Shown here in pieces: positions 30,173 to 38,571 of a stretch of DNA of 64,000 nt. The translations under genes and the position numbers were made by a program. The stretch's first letter is position 1. Each line of letters opens with the position of its first letter. The notes under the pieces were generated by a model that saw nothing but the letters and a program-made list of their open reading frames with translations, made no database searches and was not told the origin of the DNA. Source of the DNA: Desulfamplus sp. (GTDB lineage: Bacteria > Desulfobacterota > Desulfobacteria > Desulfobacterales > Desulfobacteraceae); assembly GCA_015232555.1 (NCBI GenBank), contig JADFZJ010000013.1, positions 1 to 64,000 of the forward strand, read 5' to 3'.

Positions 30173-31456
30173 ATGGCCGAGCTTAAACCGCGTTGGGGAC
30201 AGCCCCTGACAGGAATCATTTCTCTCATCTGTTTTACACTCATTGCATGGGGTCTTTGGTATGTTTTCAGTGATCCAAGAGGTTTTGTAGGAGCATTTCC
30301 ATATCCATTTGTAATGTATCTTGCCATGATGATTCTGGTTGGTCTTTGGCAACACATGTTCTGCGGAGACTGGCCCTTTCAAGATATGCCCCAGCCTTTA
30401 AGAGGGGTTGTTGAAACAGTCATTAATCTTGTTTTGACATGGTTTGTAATCCATATAGTTTTTTACAAAGTTCTTGGACTTGGGTTCAATTTTTTAAGTC
30501 AGGACAACCTAAATGCACTCGCAAGCTCAGGAGCACTTGCACCAGATATTGCAACAAAGTTTGCAGAGGCTAATGCAAAGAGTCTGTTTGGACAGAGAGC
30601 TGTAGTTTGCTTTGTTTTGATTGGTTTTTTTACCTATCCTGTTGTAAGTATTCTTTTTGCTAAATGGCCAGTTAGACCAAGCGATCTAAAACAACCTATG
30701 GCAGGACTTGTTGAAATAGGCTGGTGCTCTCTGATTACTCTTTTCTTCTATACAGCCCTTATTGTTCCTTTCTGGGGTATGATTTATGGCAAAGCATTTG
30801 GTAGTTCAATCGGACTAAGCCTTCCTTGGTGGGGCGGTATATCTGGAATCACTCATGTGCATTGGGTATTTGGATGGTGGGAATGGATGATCGTAGCACT
30901 TTTTATGACCGCAAACGTATGGAGAATGAAACCGTGGTCGTCAATTACTCTGCCGCAGCCTCTTAAAGGTTTAGTATCATTCTTTTGTATAGTTGTAATT
31001 GGTTATGTGATGGCTATTATTTGCGTCAAACTCGCTCCATTATGGTTAGGAGATTCTTTTTATCACATTGAAGTTAAGGATGCTGCTGGTGCTGTTGATG
31101 CTGCTAAAACTACAGCAGAACAGACCCGTTTCCTCTGGTATCATGCAGCAGAAATTGCAGGCTTTACACTTATTCCTTTCCTTGCATGGCATCACTACTT
31201 TGATGATATGTCTCCGATGTCAGTTGACTCATGGGGAGGTTTCTGGTTCAGAACCGCTGGTGTTATGGTTCTTTGTGTAATCAACTATATTGTCTTCTAT
31301 TACATTGGATGGGGACAGTGGGGACTTGGAAATCCACATTGGGATCATAAGTTTGTACACGGTGAGTCTCTTATCTGGAATTTCTGGTGGATTATTCCAC
31401 TACTTTGGAACGAGTGGTTCTTCCACAAATGGCCATTCTACACGCATGAACACTAA
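30173..31456 (+). CDS. Tryptophan-rich polytopic membrane protein with a fourfold QPxxG repeat
   Basis: This 427-residue integral membrane protein has roughly ten hydrophobic segments and very high Trp content, especially at 219-250 and 376-421. A short motif, often after Trp-Pro, recurs just before a membrane span at about residues 10 (GQPLTGIIS), 74 (PQPLRGVVE), 174 (KQPMAGLVE) and 262 (PQPLKGLVS), which points to internal duplication of a two-span unit of about 65-100 residues. I do not recognise the family. Its place between acyl-CoA ligases suggests transport of the acid or membrane-linked activation. AGGAGG-like GGAGG precedes the ATG. Confidence 0.75.
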   Translation: MAELKPRWGQPLTGIISLICFTLIAWGLWYVFSDPRGFVGAFPYPFVMYLAMMILVGLWQHMFCGDWPFQDMPQPLRGVVETVINLVLTWFVIHIVFYKVLGLGFNFLSQDNLNALASSGALAPDIATKFAEANAKSLFGQRAVVCFVLIGFFTYPVVSILFAKWPVRPSDLKQPMAGLVEIGWCSLITLFFYTALIVPFWGMIYGKAFGSSIGLSLPWWGGISGITHVHWVFGWWEWMIVALFMTANVWRMKPWSSITLPQPLKGLVSFFCIVVIGYVMAIICVKLAPLWLGDSFYHIEVKDAAGAVDAAKTTAEQTRFLWYHAAEIAGFTLIPFLAWHHYFDDMSPMSVDSWGGFWFRTAGVMVLCVINYIVFYYIGWGQWGLGNPHWDHKFVHGESLIWNFWWIIPLLWNEWFFHKWPFYTHEH

Positions 31457-31464
31457 GTAAAATA

Positions 31465-31495
31465 CCCTTGTTGCCCGTCATTAGGGCAGCAAGGG
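31465..31495. terminator. Hairpin after the Trp-rich membrane protein gene
   Basis: CCCTTGTTGCCC pairs with GGGCAGCAAGGG (12 pairs, one G-U) around a 7-base loop, 8 bases after the stop. It lacks a T tail but is stable and well placed. Confidence 0.55.
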
Positions 31496-31589
31496 CATAA
31501 CAATTGAAGTAAAAAAGATAAGTTTCCTAAAAACAATCCTAAAAGAAAATAATAGGTAAAAAGCACCAATCATCCAAGGAGAGGACACG

Positions 31590-33269
31590 ATGCAGTTACC
31601 CCAATACGAAGTAGGAAAAACAACCATAGGTCAATTAGTAGATATAGTTGCACAAGAGTTCGGTGATAACAATGCACTTGAGTATCACAAACTTGGAATC
31701 AAGTATAATTATCGTGAGCTCAGAGATATATGCAATAATGTAGCAAAAGGGTTGATGGCATTAGGAGTTAAAAAAGGTGAAAAGATAGCAATATGGGCAA
31801 ACAATGTTCCTGAATGGCTGCTTACACAATACGGAAGTTCAAAAATGGGAGCTGTGCTTGTAACGGTAAATACAAATTATCGCAGCTTTGAGCTTGAATA
31901 CCTTATGAAACAGTCAGACAGCACAACAATTCTTATGATAGGAGGTGTCAGAACTCCTAACGAGTATATTGAGGTAATTAATGATGTCTGTCCTGAACTT
32001 GCAACTTCAGAACCTGGTAAGCTAAATAGCGAAAAACTTCCAATGCTTAAAAATGTTATCTTCATAGGAGACGGAAGACCTGCTGGAATGTTCAACTGGA
32101 ACGATATTATGGAGATGGGTAAATCAATCTCTGATGCGGAATTGATAGATAGACAAAACAGCCTTGATCCTGATGATGTTATCAATATGCAATATACTTC
32201 AGGCACAACAGGATTCCCAAAAGGTGTTATGCTTACCCACACCAATTTGATTGGAAACGCCAAAAGTCTTGGAGAGTGTATGCAGCTCTCTTCTGTTGAT
32301 ACTATGTGTATCCCTGTTCCATTTTTCCACTGTTTCGGCTGTGTTCTTGGCACATTAACCTGTGTAGTCTCAGCAGCAGCAATGGCACCTGTTGTGGCAT
32401 TCACCCCTGATGCTGTTCTTGAAACAGTAGAGGCATCCAAATGCACAGCACTTCACGGAGTTCCGACCATGTTTATTGCAGAGCTTGAAGCTATGAAGAA
32501 AAAAACCTACGACACTTCAAAGCTACGCACAGGCATCATGGCTGGCTCTCCATGCCCAATTGAAGTGATGAAGCAGGTCGTTGGAGTTATGGGTGCTTCT
32601 GAAATGTGCATAACTTACGGTCAGACCGAGGCGTCACCTGGTATAACCATGACTACTACAACTGACTCTCTTGAGCGTAGGGTATCTACAGTTGGTAAGT
32701 CACTTCCCAATGTTGAGGTGAAAATTGTCGATCCAGTCACCAATGAGGAGGTTGAGCGTGGGGTACAAGGAGAACTTTGCACCAGAGGCTATCATGTAAT
32801 GAAGGGTTATTACAAAAATCCCGAAGGAACAGCCAAGGCAGTCGATTCCGAAAAATGGCTGCACACAGGAGATCTTGCAATTATGGACAAAGAGGGTTAC
32901 TGCAAGATTACTGGACGTATCAAGGATATGATCATCAGAGGCGGAGAAAATATCTACCCGCGTGAGATAGAGGAGTTTCTCTACACCAATCCTAAGATTA
33001 AAGATGTTCAGGTTGTTGGCGTTCCAAGCATCAAATATGGAGAAGAGGTTGCTGCATTTATTCAGATCAAGGATGGTGAAAAAGCTACAGAAGAAGATAT
33101 GAAAGCATTCTGTAAAGATAAAATTGCATTTCACAAGATTCCTGCATTTTTCTTTTTTGTAAATGAGTATCCAACAACTGCAAGCGGAAAAATCCAGAAA
33201 TACAAACTGCGTCAAAAAGCAACTGCTGACTTAGGACGTGAGGCAGACGCAAAAGTACAGACAGCCTGA
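31590..33269 (+). CDS. AMP-forming acyl-CoA synthetase, second type (fatty-acid ligase)
   Basis: The 559 residues of this ANL-superfamily ligase have MQYTSGTTGFPKGVMLTH near residues 200-217, ITYGQTEASPG near 336, LHTGDLAIMD near 426 and the C-terminal SGKIQKYKLR lysine motif. The PFFHCFGCVLG segment and overall form are those of medium/long-chain fatty-acid ligases (FadD-type). An insertion at about 120-150 with an extra loop (ATSEPGKLNSEKLP) separates it from ligases 1 and 3. An AAGGAGAGG ribosome site is clear. It starts 94 bases after the hairpin following the membrane protein gene and ends before a 33-base palindrome. Confidence 0.9.
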   Translation: MQLPQYEVGKTTIGQLVDIVAQEFGDNNALEYHKLGIKYNYRELRDICNNVAKGLMALGVKKGEKIAIWANNVPEWLLTQYGSSKMGAVLVTVNTNYRSFELEYLMKQSDSTTILMIGGVRTPNEYIEVINDVCPELATSEPGKLNSEKLPMLKNVIFIGDGRPAGMFNWNDIMEMGKSISDAELIDRQNSLDPDDVINMQYTSGTTGFPKGVMLTHTNLIGNAKSLGECMQLSSVDTMCIPVPFFHCFGCVLGTLTCVVSAAAMAPVVAFTPDAVLETVEASKCTALHGVPTMFIAELEAMKKKTYDTSKLRTGIMAGSPCPIEVMKQVVGVMGASEMCITYGQTEASPGITMTTTTDSLERRVSTVGKSLPNVEVKIVDPVTNEEVERGVQGELCTRGYHVMKGYYKNPEGTAKAVDSEKWLHTGDLAIMDKEGYCKITGRIKDMIIRGGENIYPREIEEFLYTNPKIKDVQVVGVPSIKYGEEVAAFIQIKDGEKATEEDMKAFCKDKIAFHKIPAFFFFVNEYPTTASGKIQKYKLRQKATADLGREADAKVQTA

Positions 33270-33323
33270 TTTATTATATACACTAATGTTATTTCAATAT
33301 TTGAATGTCTGATTTTCTGATAG

Positions 33324-33356
33324 TAGTAGGGAAAGAACATTGTTCTTTCCCTACTA
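33324..33356. terminator. 16-base perfect palindrome after ligase 2 (GTAGGGA variant)
   Basis: TAGTAGGGAAAGAACA and its exact reverse complement are separated by one base. It lies 54 bases after the ligase stop and is related in its outer arm to the element at 35064. Confidence 0.7.
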
Positions 33357-33443
33357 AACAAAAATCGATAATTAAATCCTACGAGAACATTAATATCTAA
33401 TTCATATTTCCACATGTAATATTTTATACAGGAGATTGTTAAA

Positions 33444-35054
33444 ATGTCCCTGAACCAAGTGTGTTTTGATATCCTCACCCCAGTCAAGTTTCTCAGCCGT
33501 TCTGCTGAGGTATATGATGATAAAATCGCTGTTATATACGGAGAGAAACGTTATAGTTACACCGAATTCTACAAAAGAGTGAACCGTCTTGCCAGTGCAT
33601 TGAAAAAAATCGGCATTCAAAAAGGGGACAAAGTGGCATTCATCTGCCCAAACACGCCGCCAATGTTAGAAGCACATTATGCAGTTCCCATGATAGGAGC
33701 TGCCTTGGTAAGCATAAATATCCGTCTCTCCGCCGGTGAAATCGCCTATATTCTTGACCATTCAGATGCTAAAGCAGCTTTTGTTGATAATGAATTTGCT
33801 GGTGTGGTTACTCCTGTTATTGCTGATATTCCTAAGGTAAAGACCTTTGTAAATATTTGTGATATCAGCAATGATAAACCTCTTAACGGTATGGAATATG
33901 AAAAATTTTTAGCAACAGGCTCTGATGCTCCAATTGTTCCTGATGTTGATGATGAGTATCAAGTTATGACTATTAACTATACAAGCGGAACAACGGGACG
34001 CCCCAAAGGGGTTATGTATCATCACAGAGGTGGATATTTGAATGCGCTTGGCGAGTTGCTTGAGTTCAATGTAAATTCAACTTCCGTATATCTCTGGACA
34101 CTTCCCATGTTCCATTGCAACGGATGGTGTTTCACATGGGGAATTACCGCTGCTGGAGCTACCCATGTATGTTTAAGAAAAGTGGTTCCGGAAGAGATTT
34201 ATCGCACTGTCGAACAAGAGGGGATAACACATCTTTGTGCTGCTCCTACAATTCTTATCGGAATGTCCTCATATGCCACAACCAACAATATCAGACTGAA
34301 AAAACAGCTTGAGATTATGACTGCTGGTGCACCTCCTGCCCCCACAGTAATACAGAATATGGAAAATTTAGGTGCCAATATCACTCAAGTTTATGGGCTT
34401 ACAGAAGTTTATGGTCCACACAGTGTCTGCCAGTGGCAGGAAAAATGGGATAGCCTGTCTCCTGAAGAGAAGGCTAAGATCAAGGCAAAACAGGGAGTTC
34501 CCTATATTGTGGCTATGCACATGGATGTTGTAAATTCTGAGACCATGGAGCCAGTACCAAGAAATGGTGAAGTGATAGGTGAGATAGTTATGCGTGGCAA
34601 CAATGTAATGCTTGGCTACTATAAAGACCCTGAAGCTACGGAAGCTGCATTCAGAGGTGGTTGGTTCCACAGCGGAGACTTGGCTGTAATGCACTCCAAT
34701 AACTATGCACAGATTATGGATCGTCAGAAAGATATCATCATAAGTGGTGGAGAGAATATATCAACAGTAGAGGTGGAAAGTACCATATACCGTCATCCTG
34801 ATGTAATGGAAGTTGCTGTTGTATCTATGCCAGATGACAAATGGGGCGAAGTACCAAAGGCTTTTGTTGTACCTAAACCAGGTACAAATCCAACAGCCGA
34901 GGATATTATTAACTTTTGCAAGGATAATTTGGCTCGATTTAAAGCACCAAAATTTGTTGAATTTGGCGAGCTGCCCAAAACTGCAACCGGTAAAATCCAG
35001 AAATTTAAATTAAGAGATAAAGAGTGGGAAGGAAGAAAGCGAAAAGTTAATTAA
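33444..35054 (+). CDS. AMP-forming acyl-CoA synthetase, third type (PMFHCNGW subgroup)
   Basis: This 536-residue ANL ligase has INYTSGTTGRPKGVMYHHRG near residues 173-192, PMFHCNGWCFTWG near 221, VYGLTEVYGP near 316, FHSGDLAVMH near 409 and TGKIQKFKLR near the C-terminus. The MFHCNGW and HRGGYLNALGE features place it in the subgroup with short/medium-chain ligases such as DmdB and plant acyl-activating enzymes. It is less like ligases 1 and 2, so the three are probably not recent duplicates and may act on different acids. AGGAG lies 8 bases upstream. It is the last gene of the block. Confidence 0.9.
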   Translation: MSLNQVCFDILTPVKFLSRSAEVYDDKIAVIYGEKRYSYTEFYKRVNRLASALKKIGIQKGDKVAFICPNTPPMLEAHYAVPMIGAALVSINIRLSAGEIAYILDHSDAKAAFVDNEFAGVVTPVIADIPKVKTFVNICDISNDKPLNGMEYEKFLATGSDAPIVPDVDDEYQVMTINYTSGTTGRPKGVMYHHRGGYLNALGELLEFNVNSTSVYLWTLPMFHCNGWCFTWGITAAGATHVCLRKVVPEEIYRTVEQEGITHLCAAPTILIGMSSYATTNNIRLKKQLEIMTAGAPPAPTVIQNMENLGANITQVYGLTEVYGPHSVCQWQEKWDSLSPEEKAKIKAKQGVPYIVAMHMDVVNSETMEPVPRNGEVIGEIVMRGNNVMLGYYKDPEATEAAFRGGWFHSGDLAVMHSNNYAQIMDRQKDIIISGGENISTVEVESTIYRHPDVMEVAVVSMPDDKWGEVPKAFVVPKPGTNPTAEDIINFCKDNLARFKAPKFVEFGELPKTATGKIQKFKLRDKEWEGRKRKVN

Positions 35055-35063
35055 AACTATATA

Positions 35064-35100
35064 TTAAGTAGGGATAAAGAGCTGCTCTATCCCTACTTAA
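35064..35100. terminator. Hairpin between ligase 3 and mqnA (convergent genes)
   Basis: TTAAGTAGGGAT and ATCCCTACTTAA form a 12-base stem, continued by AGAGC/GCTCT after a two-base bulge. It sits 9 bases after the ligase stop and 5 bases from the mqnA stop on the other strand, so it may serve both as a bidirectional terminator. Confidence 0.75.
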
Positions 35101-35105
35101 AGTTA

Positions 35106-35954
35106 TCAAAAAAATTGAACTTCAACTTTCTCAGGCAGCAGTGAATTTTGATATAGAGATAGAAAAAAATATTTAAGTGCCTTAACCTTTAACTCATCTA
35201 AATTGCACTTCAACAATTCAAAATATCTGCCCACATAGCCGTTATCCAGCCCGAGTTTTTTTGCTCCTGCTGCAATAACCTTATCAATATTATTATACCC
35301 CTCCTGACGCGATTTGTATAAGATTTCAAGAGCATCTTTAATCTCATCATAATGAGATATAACAATCTCTCTTCGTACAACCCACAGAGCAAATACAAAA
35401 GGAAGTCCAGTTGTCTCATACCAGAGATTTCCAAGATCAATACGGTATTTAAACCGCTTTTCCCATGGCTGACTCATTGCGGCATCTCCTATAATCATTG
35501 CAGCGTCAGCATCAGAGGGCACATCACTTACAGTTCTTAACTTTCCTGTGATAAAATTGGGGTTTATCCCTTTTTGTATGACAACAAGTTTTACAAGTGC
35601 TGCTGATGTAGCTGAATCCTGAGTTAATACAATGGTCTTACTATCAAGCTCCTCTATTGGATAGTTGGTCATCAAGATTACGCTCAACACCTCACCATGA
35701 CAGGAAATTGAGAGATCAGGAAGAATCATCAGCTCTTTATGGTTCATGCCATAAAATGCTGAAGAGACAGGGCTTATCTCAAGTTGACTATTTTTTATCA
35801 TTGAATTTAAAACTGCTGGAGGACCCTCTATCATCTCAATCCACTCTGGTTTAAGTCCATGATCCAATCCATAATAGACAGGAGATGCATTAATATAGTC
35901 AATTTTACCCATTAACAGTTTTTTTTTAGCTGTCTGCTCTTTTTCTCTGCTCAT
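35106..35954 (-). CDS. mqnA: Chorismate dehydratase MqnA (futalosine menaquinone pathway)
   Basis: MqnA makes 3-enolpyruvyl-benzoate from chorismate, the first step of the futalosine route to menaquinone. The 282 residues have a periplasmic-binding-like fold with the family start KIDYINASPVYYGLDHG (about 17-33), ISPVSSAFYGMN and the IIGDAAM segment. The ATG overlaps the stop of the deaminase gene by 4 bases, so the two are translationally coupled. The first 15 or so residues are a polar extension. mqnE and mqnC lie 16 kb away in this window; mqnB and mqnD are not seen. Confidence 0.92.
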   Translation of the reverse strand: MSREKEQTAKKKLLMGKIDYINASPVYYGLDHGLKPEWIEMIEGPPAVLNSMIKNSQLEISPVSSAFYGMNHKELMILPDLSISCHGEVLSVILMTNYPIEELDSKTIVLTQDSATSAALVKLVVIQKGINPNFITGKLRTVSDVPSDADAAMIIGDAAMSQPWEKRFKYRIDLGNLWYETTGLPFVFALWVVRREIVISHYDEIKDALEILYKSRQEGYNNIDKVIAAGAKKLGLDNGYVGRYFELLKCNLDELKVKALKYFFLSLYQNSLLPEKVEVQFF

Positions 35955-37261
35955 TTTGTGCTCTTATACTCAACTATTCTCATTATTATCTCTGAAATAT
36001 TGTTTTCAGATGTGTTTAACGAAAAGTTTAAAGGGATATAGATAAAATAAGCCCTTTTGCCCTTTTCGATAGTTCCTGCTATTTTGCCAAAACTTAAAGC
36101 CTCAGCACTATTTACCGTTGCCATGGCAAGTATTTCAGATGGATTTATATTTGGAAATTTTTCAGCCACATACAACATCTCATCAAACATGTTTATTGAC
36201 TCTGTACTTGCAAGACTATCAGTTCCAAGGGCTGGCTTAAGACCATATTTGAGAAAAAGGGGGATATCTGGCAATTTTTGGTGAAGGTTAAAGTTGCTTT
36301 TAGGGCAGAACACAGGCTTTGCTTGAGTCTTTGCAATAATCTCAATATCTTGACTATCTACATTAAGCAGGTGCACGGCAAGAGTACTATTGTCAAGAAG
36401 TCCCATATCTTGCAAATATTGAACAGGCGATCTTGAAAGGGCAAACTTACTATAAAAATTTTTATTCAATTGATTTAAATTGTTTGAAGAGCTTTTCCAT
36501 AAAGAGAAGTCAATTCCTCGCTCTTTTAGAAAATCTGCCCATCTGCCTTGTCCAGTTGTTATAAACTCTGTCTCATCATTTGACTCTGCAACATGGATTG
36601 AAAATGGAAGGTTTGCCCTTTTAGTCTGCTGTTTTAAAAGTCTCAAAAGCTCTGGTGAGGTGGTGTGCGGGGCGTGTCCAGCTATTGACCTCTTTTTACG
36701 TTGAATTGAGCTGATATCTTTACCTGATATATTTTTAAAATTCTCTCCAAAACTTCCAAGATACTCCTGAAACCAGACTCCGCCGATATCTGAATCTGCA
36801 AAGATATCTTCTGTGATGCCAAGAGTAGAAATTTCACCGACAAGAGATGTGCCTGTTTCAACTGCTGTTTTTATTGCCTTTTCAGCCTCTAATCGAAGAG
36901 TATCAACTGAACACTCCTCCCGCTGTTTAATAAGCTCTCTTACCCATCCATTAAATCCGATGTTAAAGGGGATTTTTCCCTTTAGAGCAGAAAGTTCAAA
37001 ATGGGTGTGAGCATTGGCAAGTGCTGGCATTAAGATTCCCGGACCGTAATCAATCACTTCTGTGCGAGTATCAGAAGCAGCAGAGGAATAAGAAGATATA
37101 TTATGGTTTGAGTTATTTAGTGATATATTGCTGCGTAATCTATTGCAGGAGTTACCAGCAGAAATATCAACAATGATTCCATTTTCAACAGAGATAAATC
37201 CATTTTCAATTATCTGCCACGGGTTGATGAGCAGATGTCCTGCTCTATGAATTTTCAACAT
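35951..37261 (-). CDS. mqnX: Amidohydrolase, probable aminodeoxyfutalosine deaminase
   Basis: This 436-residue metal-dependent amidohydrolase has metal ligands His85/His87 in NAHTHFELSALKG, further His in GHAPHTTSPELL and HVAESNDETEF, and Asp in LGTDSLAS. Overlap with mqnA, and the need for a 6-amino-6-deoxyfutalosine deaminase in organisms using MqnE, make that role likely (inference from family and context). Residues about 38-67 are a Ser/Asn-rich, non-conserved insertion (NISLNNSNHNISSYSS) between the first beta strands and the metal site. A second low-complexity patch lies at about 256-268. Confidence 0.82.
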   Translation of the reverse strand: MLKIHRAGHLLINPWQIIENGFISVENGIIVDISAGNSCNRLRSNISLNNSNHNISSYSSAASDTRTEVIDYGPGILMPALANAHTHFELSALKGKIPFNIGFNGWVRELIKQREECSVDTLRLEAEKAIKTAVETGTSLVGEISTLGITEDIFADSDIGGVWFQEYLGSFGENFKNISGKDISSIQRKKRSIAGHAPHTTSPELLRLLKQQTKRANLPFSIHVAESNDETEFITTGQGRWADFLKERGIDFSLWKSSSNNLNQLNKNFYSKFALSRSPVQYLQDMGLLDNSTLAVHLLNVDSQDIEIIAKTQAKPVFCPKSNFNLHQKLPDIPLFLKYGLKPALGTDSLASTESINMFDEMLYVAEKFPNINPSEILAMATVNSAEALSFGKIAGTIEKGKRAYFIYIPLNFSLNTSENNISEIIMRIVEYKSTK

Positions 37262-37274
37262 TACACTTTAGTTC

Positions 37275-38480
37275 CTAATACATCTCATACTTAACAAGCA
37301 TTCCATCCAACCCGCCTGCTTTTAAAGCCATTTTCCATGATGCTTTAAGACCCATATTTTTTGTGTATTCAGGCTCTCCAAAATAGATAAACGCCTTTGA
37401 GCCTTTGCAGCGTTGCTTGAGAAAATCCCCTAAATTTTTATGAAACAGCTTTAAATCTTGGTCTTTTCCCATCCGTATTCCATATGGTGGATTTGCAACA
37501 ATAACGCTGTTTTCAATTGACGGGATTTCGTTAAAATCGATCTGCTGTATGGTAACATTACTGCCAAAATGCAAACCCATCAGGTTTGTTTTAGCGGCAC
37601 TAACAGATTCCCTTGATATGTCACTTCCTGCAATCAGATTGGGGGGAAGCTCTTTTATTTTGACATCAGCCTCTTGTTTGACCTGTTGCCAAAGTTCTGG
37701 ATTATAATCAGGAAGCGTCTGAAAACCGAATTTCTCCCTGAAAATAGCAGCAGGAATATTACATTGACGCATCAGAGCCTCGCACAGCAAAGTTCCAGAG
37801 CCACACATAGGATCATAAAGAGGAACAGAGCCGTCCCACTCAGAAAACTTTATAATTGCAGCGGCTATTGTCTCCTGCATGGGAGCAGAGACTGACTCCT
37901 CCCTATAGCCACGCTTGTGCAGAGCTCCTCCTGAGGCGTCAACGCTGATATCTGCAACATCGTTTCTGATATGAAGATTAATTATAATATCAGGCTTTAA
38001 TGTATCAACATTGGGACGTTTACCGGTTCTCTCCCTAAAATAGTCTGCAATAGCATCTTTCAGACGCAAGGAGGCAAACTGGGAGTGGTCAATCACGCTG
38101 TCTGACACATTGGCGACAATTGCAAATGTCATATTTTTGGATATAAGCAGCTCCCATTTAATCTTTTTTGCATTCTTGTAGAGAATATCTGTATGGTTGC
38201 ATGGAAACGACTCAATAGGTGCAAGAACTCTTGATATCAGCCTTGTCATATAGTTGATTTTATAGAAAACAGCTTTGTCAGCACTAAAATATATTCCTGT
38301 ATATGCTGGCTCAATATTTTTTGCACCCAACATTGCAAGCTCTTTGGCTCCTTCATCGCTTAAATTTTCTGCAATCTGTGCAAAGTATTTGGAATCTTGC
38401 TGATATTTGAATCCAGAAGCATACCGTTGATGCTCTCCTGCTCTTTTTCTTATTACCTGTTTTATATTATTTTCTGACAT
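37275..38480 (-). CDS. THUMP-domain RNA guanine-N2 methyltransferase (RlmL N-half/YpsC-like)
   Basis: The 401 residues comprise a ferredoxin-like plus THUMP RNA-binding region (about 20-170) and a class I methyltransferase domain with LHKRGYRE, DPMCGSGTLLCEA (about 227-239) and NPPYGIRMG (about 337-345). The NPPY motif fits an amino-group methyltransferase. This matches the N-terminal half of E. coli RlmL, which forms m2G2445 in 23S rRNA, and the stand-alone YpsC form. It lacks the C-terminal RlmK half. It lies 13 bases upstream of the deaminase gene and may be in the same transcript. Confidence 0.87.
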   Translation of the reverse strand: MSENNIKQVIRKRAGEHQRYASGFKYQQDSKYFAQIAENLSDEGAKELAMLGAKNIEPAYTGIYFSADKAVFYKINYMTRLISRVLAPIESFPCNHTDILYKNAKKIKWELLISKNMTFAIVANVSDSVIDHSQFASLRLKDAIADYFRERTGKRPNVDTLKPDIIINLHIRNDVADISVDASGGALHKRGYREESVSAPMQETIAAAIIKFSEWDGSVPLYDPMCGSGTLLCEALMRQCNIPAAIFREKFGFQTLPDYNPELWQQVKQEADVKIKELPPNLIAGSDISRESVSAAKTNLMGLHFGSNVTIQQIDFNEIPSIENSVIVANPPYGIRMGKDQDLKLFHKNLGDFLKQRCKGSKAFIYFGEPEYTKNMGLKASWKMALKAGGLDGMLVKYEMY

Positions 38481-38571
38481 ATTTTTCTCTGTCCATAGCT
38501 TGAAGTTTTAAAAAAATTGTATGAGTGTTTTTAGCACACTACGCTCCTACAGTTTTATATAAATACATTTA

